This document shows positions 62,594 through 64,000 of a stretch of 64,000 bases of DNA, one piece after another; the first letter of the stretch is position 1, and the number at the start of each line of letters is the position of its first letter. This stretch comes from Acinetobacter sp. BY419 (GTDB lineage: Bacteria; Pseudomonadota; Gammaproteobacteria; Pseudomonadales; Moraxellaceae). The stretch lies in the NCBI RefSeq assembly GCF_019038395.1, contig NZ_JAGFXZ010000004.1, forward strand, positions 1-64,000, written 5' to 3'. A program made the translations under genes and the position numbers. A model generated the notes under the pieces. The model was not told where the DNA came from. It made no database searches and was given only the letters and a program-made list of their open reading frames with translations.

Positions 62594-64000
62594 ATGCAAG
62601 AAGTTGCTGACGCTCTGCGTCTTGACACTGAACTTTCCGCTGATAGTGCAGCGTATATTGAAGAACTTTATGAGCAGTATCTGACTGCTCCAGACTCAGT
62701 AGGTGCTGACTGGAGAGCGTACTTCGATAAATTCCCAAAAGGTGATCAACCACACAGTAATGTACGTGAGCAATTCCTACTTTTAGGTCGCAATTCAAGC
62801 CGTATTCAGCCTGTTGTTCAGTCGACAGTCAGCTCAGAGCATGAACGTCGTCAAATTGGCGTATTACAGCTGATTGCTGCGTACCGTAACCGTGGTCACC
62901 AGAAAGCAAAACTGGATCCATTAGGTTTGGCGAAGCGTGAAGTTGTGCCTGATCTGGAGCTTGCTGCGCATGGTTTGACCCAGTCTGACCTGGACACAGT
63001 ATTCAATACTGGCAACTTGGCGATCGGTAAAGAAGAAGCGACTTTGGCTGAGATGGTTCAGTCAATGGAAGCTACTTACTGTGGTTCAATCGGTGCTGAA
63101 TACATGCACATCGTGGACACTAAAGAAAAACGTTGGATTCAACAACGTCTAGAAAGTACACGTGGTCAATATGGCTTCAATGCTGAACAAAAGAAACATA
63201 TCCTTGAGCGCTTAACTGCGGCTGAAGGCCTAGAAAAATATCTTGGTAATAAATTCGTTGGTGCCAAACGTTTCGGCGTTGAAGGTGGTGAAGCATTCAT
63301 CCCGATGGTAAACGAGATTATTCAGCGTGCAGGTTCTGTAGGCTGTAAAGAAGTTGTAATCGGTATGCCTCACCGCGGCCGTTTAAACCTTCTCGTCAAC
63401 ATCATGGGTAAAAACCCGGCTGACCTGTTTGGTGAGTTCGAAGGTAAATCGATTCACAAGAAAGGCTCTGGTGACGTTAAGTATCACCAAGGCTTCTCTT
63501 CAAACGTGATGACTCAGGGTGGCGAAGTTCACTTGGCATTGGCGTTCAACCCGTCACATCTAGAAATCGTTGGCCCTGTGGTTGAGGGTTCGGTACGTGC
63601 GCGTCAAGTACGTCGTAAAGACATTGGCGGCGATGACGTATTGCCATTAATCGTACATGGTGATGCTGCATTTGCAGGTCAGGGCGTAAACCAGGAAACC
63701 TTCCAGATGTCACAGACTCGCGGTTATACCGTGGGTGGTACAGTGCACATTGTGATTAATAACCAGGTTGGTTTCACGACTTCTGATCCACGTGATGCAC
63801 GTTCTACAGAATACTGTACTGATATCGCTAAAATGATTCAGGCGCCGATCTTCCATGTCAATGGTGATGATCCTGAAGCGGTGGTGTTCATTTCACAACT
63901 GGCACATGATTTCCGTCATACTTTCCGTAAAGACGTTGTGATTGACATGTTCTGCTACCGTCGTCGTGGTCATAACGAAGCGGATGAGCCGGCTGCAACT
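62594..64000 (+). CDS. sucA: 2-oxoglutarate dehydrogenase E1 component, 5' part (runs off window)
   Basis: Thiamine-diphosphate enzyme of the TCA cycle. The first 469 codons are present and the frame is open to the edge. N-terminal SAAYIEELYEQYLTAPDSV is the E2-binding tail; RFGVEGGEAFIPMVNEII, GMPHRGRLNLLVNIMGK near 257, SSNVMTQGGEVHLALAFNPS and the ThDP region HGDAAFAGQGV near 353 follow. I prefer ATG 62594 (MQEVADALRL); ATG 62582 in the same frame adds four residues and is closer to AGGA, so the start is uncertain. Expected to be followed by sucB outside the window. Confidence 0.96.
   Translation, partial: MQEVADALRLDTELSADSAAYIEELYEQYLTAPDSVGADWRAYFDKFPKGDQPHSNVREQFLLLGRNSSRIQPVVQSTVSSEHERRQIGVLQLIAAYRNRGHQKAKLDPLGLAKREVVPDLELAAHGLTQSDLDTVFNTGNLAIGKEEATLAEMVQSMEATYCGSIGAEYMHIVDTKEKRWIQQRLESTRGQYGFNAEQKKHILERLTAAEGLEKYLGNKFVGAKRFGVEGGEAFIPMVNEIIQRAGSVGCKEVVIGMPHRGRLNLLVNIMGKNPADLFGEFEGKSIHKKGSGDVKYHQGFSSNVMTQGGEVHLALAFNPSHLEIVGPVVEGSVRARQVRRKDIGGDDVLPLIVHGDAAFAGQGVNQETFQMSQTRGYTVGGTVHIVINNQVGFTTSDPRDARSTEYCTDIAKMIQAPIFHVNGDDPEAVVFISQLAHDFRHTFRKDVVIDMFCYRRRGHNEADEPAAT

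Noticed and set aside
1..64000. CRISPR array, integrated prophage or integron
   Set aside because: No regularly spaced direct repeats, phage structural genes or integrase were seen; the repeats at 14-16 kb and 21.8-22.2 kb are palindromic and irregularly spaced.

Overview
The window looks like a chromosomal segment of an Acinetobacter species. The gene order mtgA-ppk facing oxyR-estB-rubB-rubA matches what I recall for A. baylyi ADP1. Other pointers are the gltA / sdhCDAB / sucA TCA block, the A/T-rich spacers, and protein families typical of this genus. Almost all of it is ordinary core chromosome; accessory material is limited to a few sites. All assignments rest on reading motifs by eye, without database searches.

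Layout. 1-126 is the tail of an IS30-type transposase cut by the window edge. 0.26-3.98 kb holds a HAD phosphatase gene broken by an in-frame TGA, a DUF421 membrane protein, a secreted alpha-carbonic anhydrase and a J-domain protein. 4.04-6.17 kb is a two-gene A/T-rich anti-phage cassette resembling Septu (PtuA ATPase plus PtuB HNH nuclease), inserted behind valS. 6.2-14.1 kb carries valS, a small hypothetical, an SDR, glutaminase-STAS and a DhaK-DhaL dihydroxyacetone kinase. 14.26-15.86 kb is the most unusual stretch: three copies of a roughly 100-120 bp palindromic repeat alternate with a DUF559 (Vsr-like) nuclease gene and a TIGR02391/Ymh-family gene, and the repeat between the genes encodes the last codons of both.

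15.9-25.4 kb contains metH, a phosphate transporter behind a clear Pho box, a second cluster of palindromic repeats, a large hypothetical, a rhomboid protease and nfuA. 25.6-36.3 kb contains a Fur-box-preceded TonB receptor, two hydrolases, a beta-carbonic anhydrase, tesA divergent from an ABC export pair, a second rhomboid and mtgA. 36.4-43.7 kb contains ppk, oxyR, estB, rubB, rubA (too short for standard ORF cut-offs), apt and a YqiA-like esterase. 44-53.2 kb contains lysS, trpS, a probable sRNA behind trpS, two membrane-associated proteins, a CPA1 antiporter, an alkyltransferase-like protein, a universal stress protein, a lipoprotein and a tRNA-Met. 53.4-64 kb contains nadE, a small HExxH protein, gltA, sdhCDAB and the 5' part of sucA.

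How it works together. The right end is a TCA-cycle cluster: citrate synthase diverges from succinate dehydrogenase, followed by 2-oxoglutarate dehydrogenase. The sdhC and sucA leaders both contain strong hairpins that could be regulatory. Phosphate handling (pit, ppk) is tied together by Pho-box-like sequences. The best candidates for undescribed biology are the repeat/DUF559/Ymh array, the structured leaders of metH, sdhC and sucA, and the structured region upstream of lysS.
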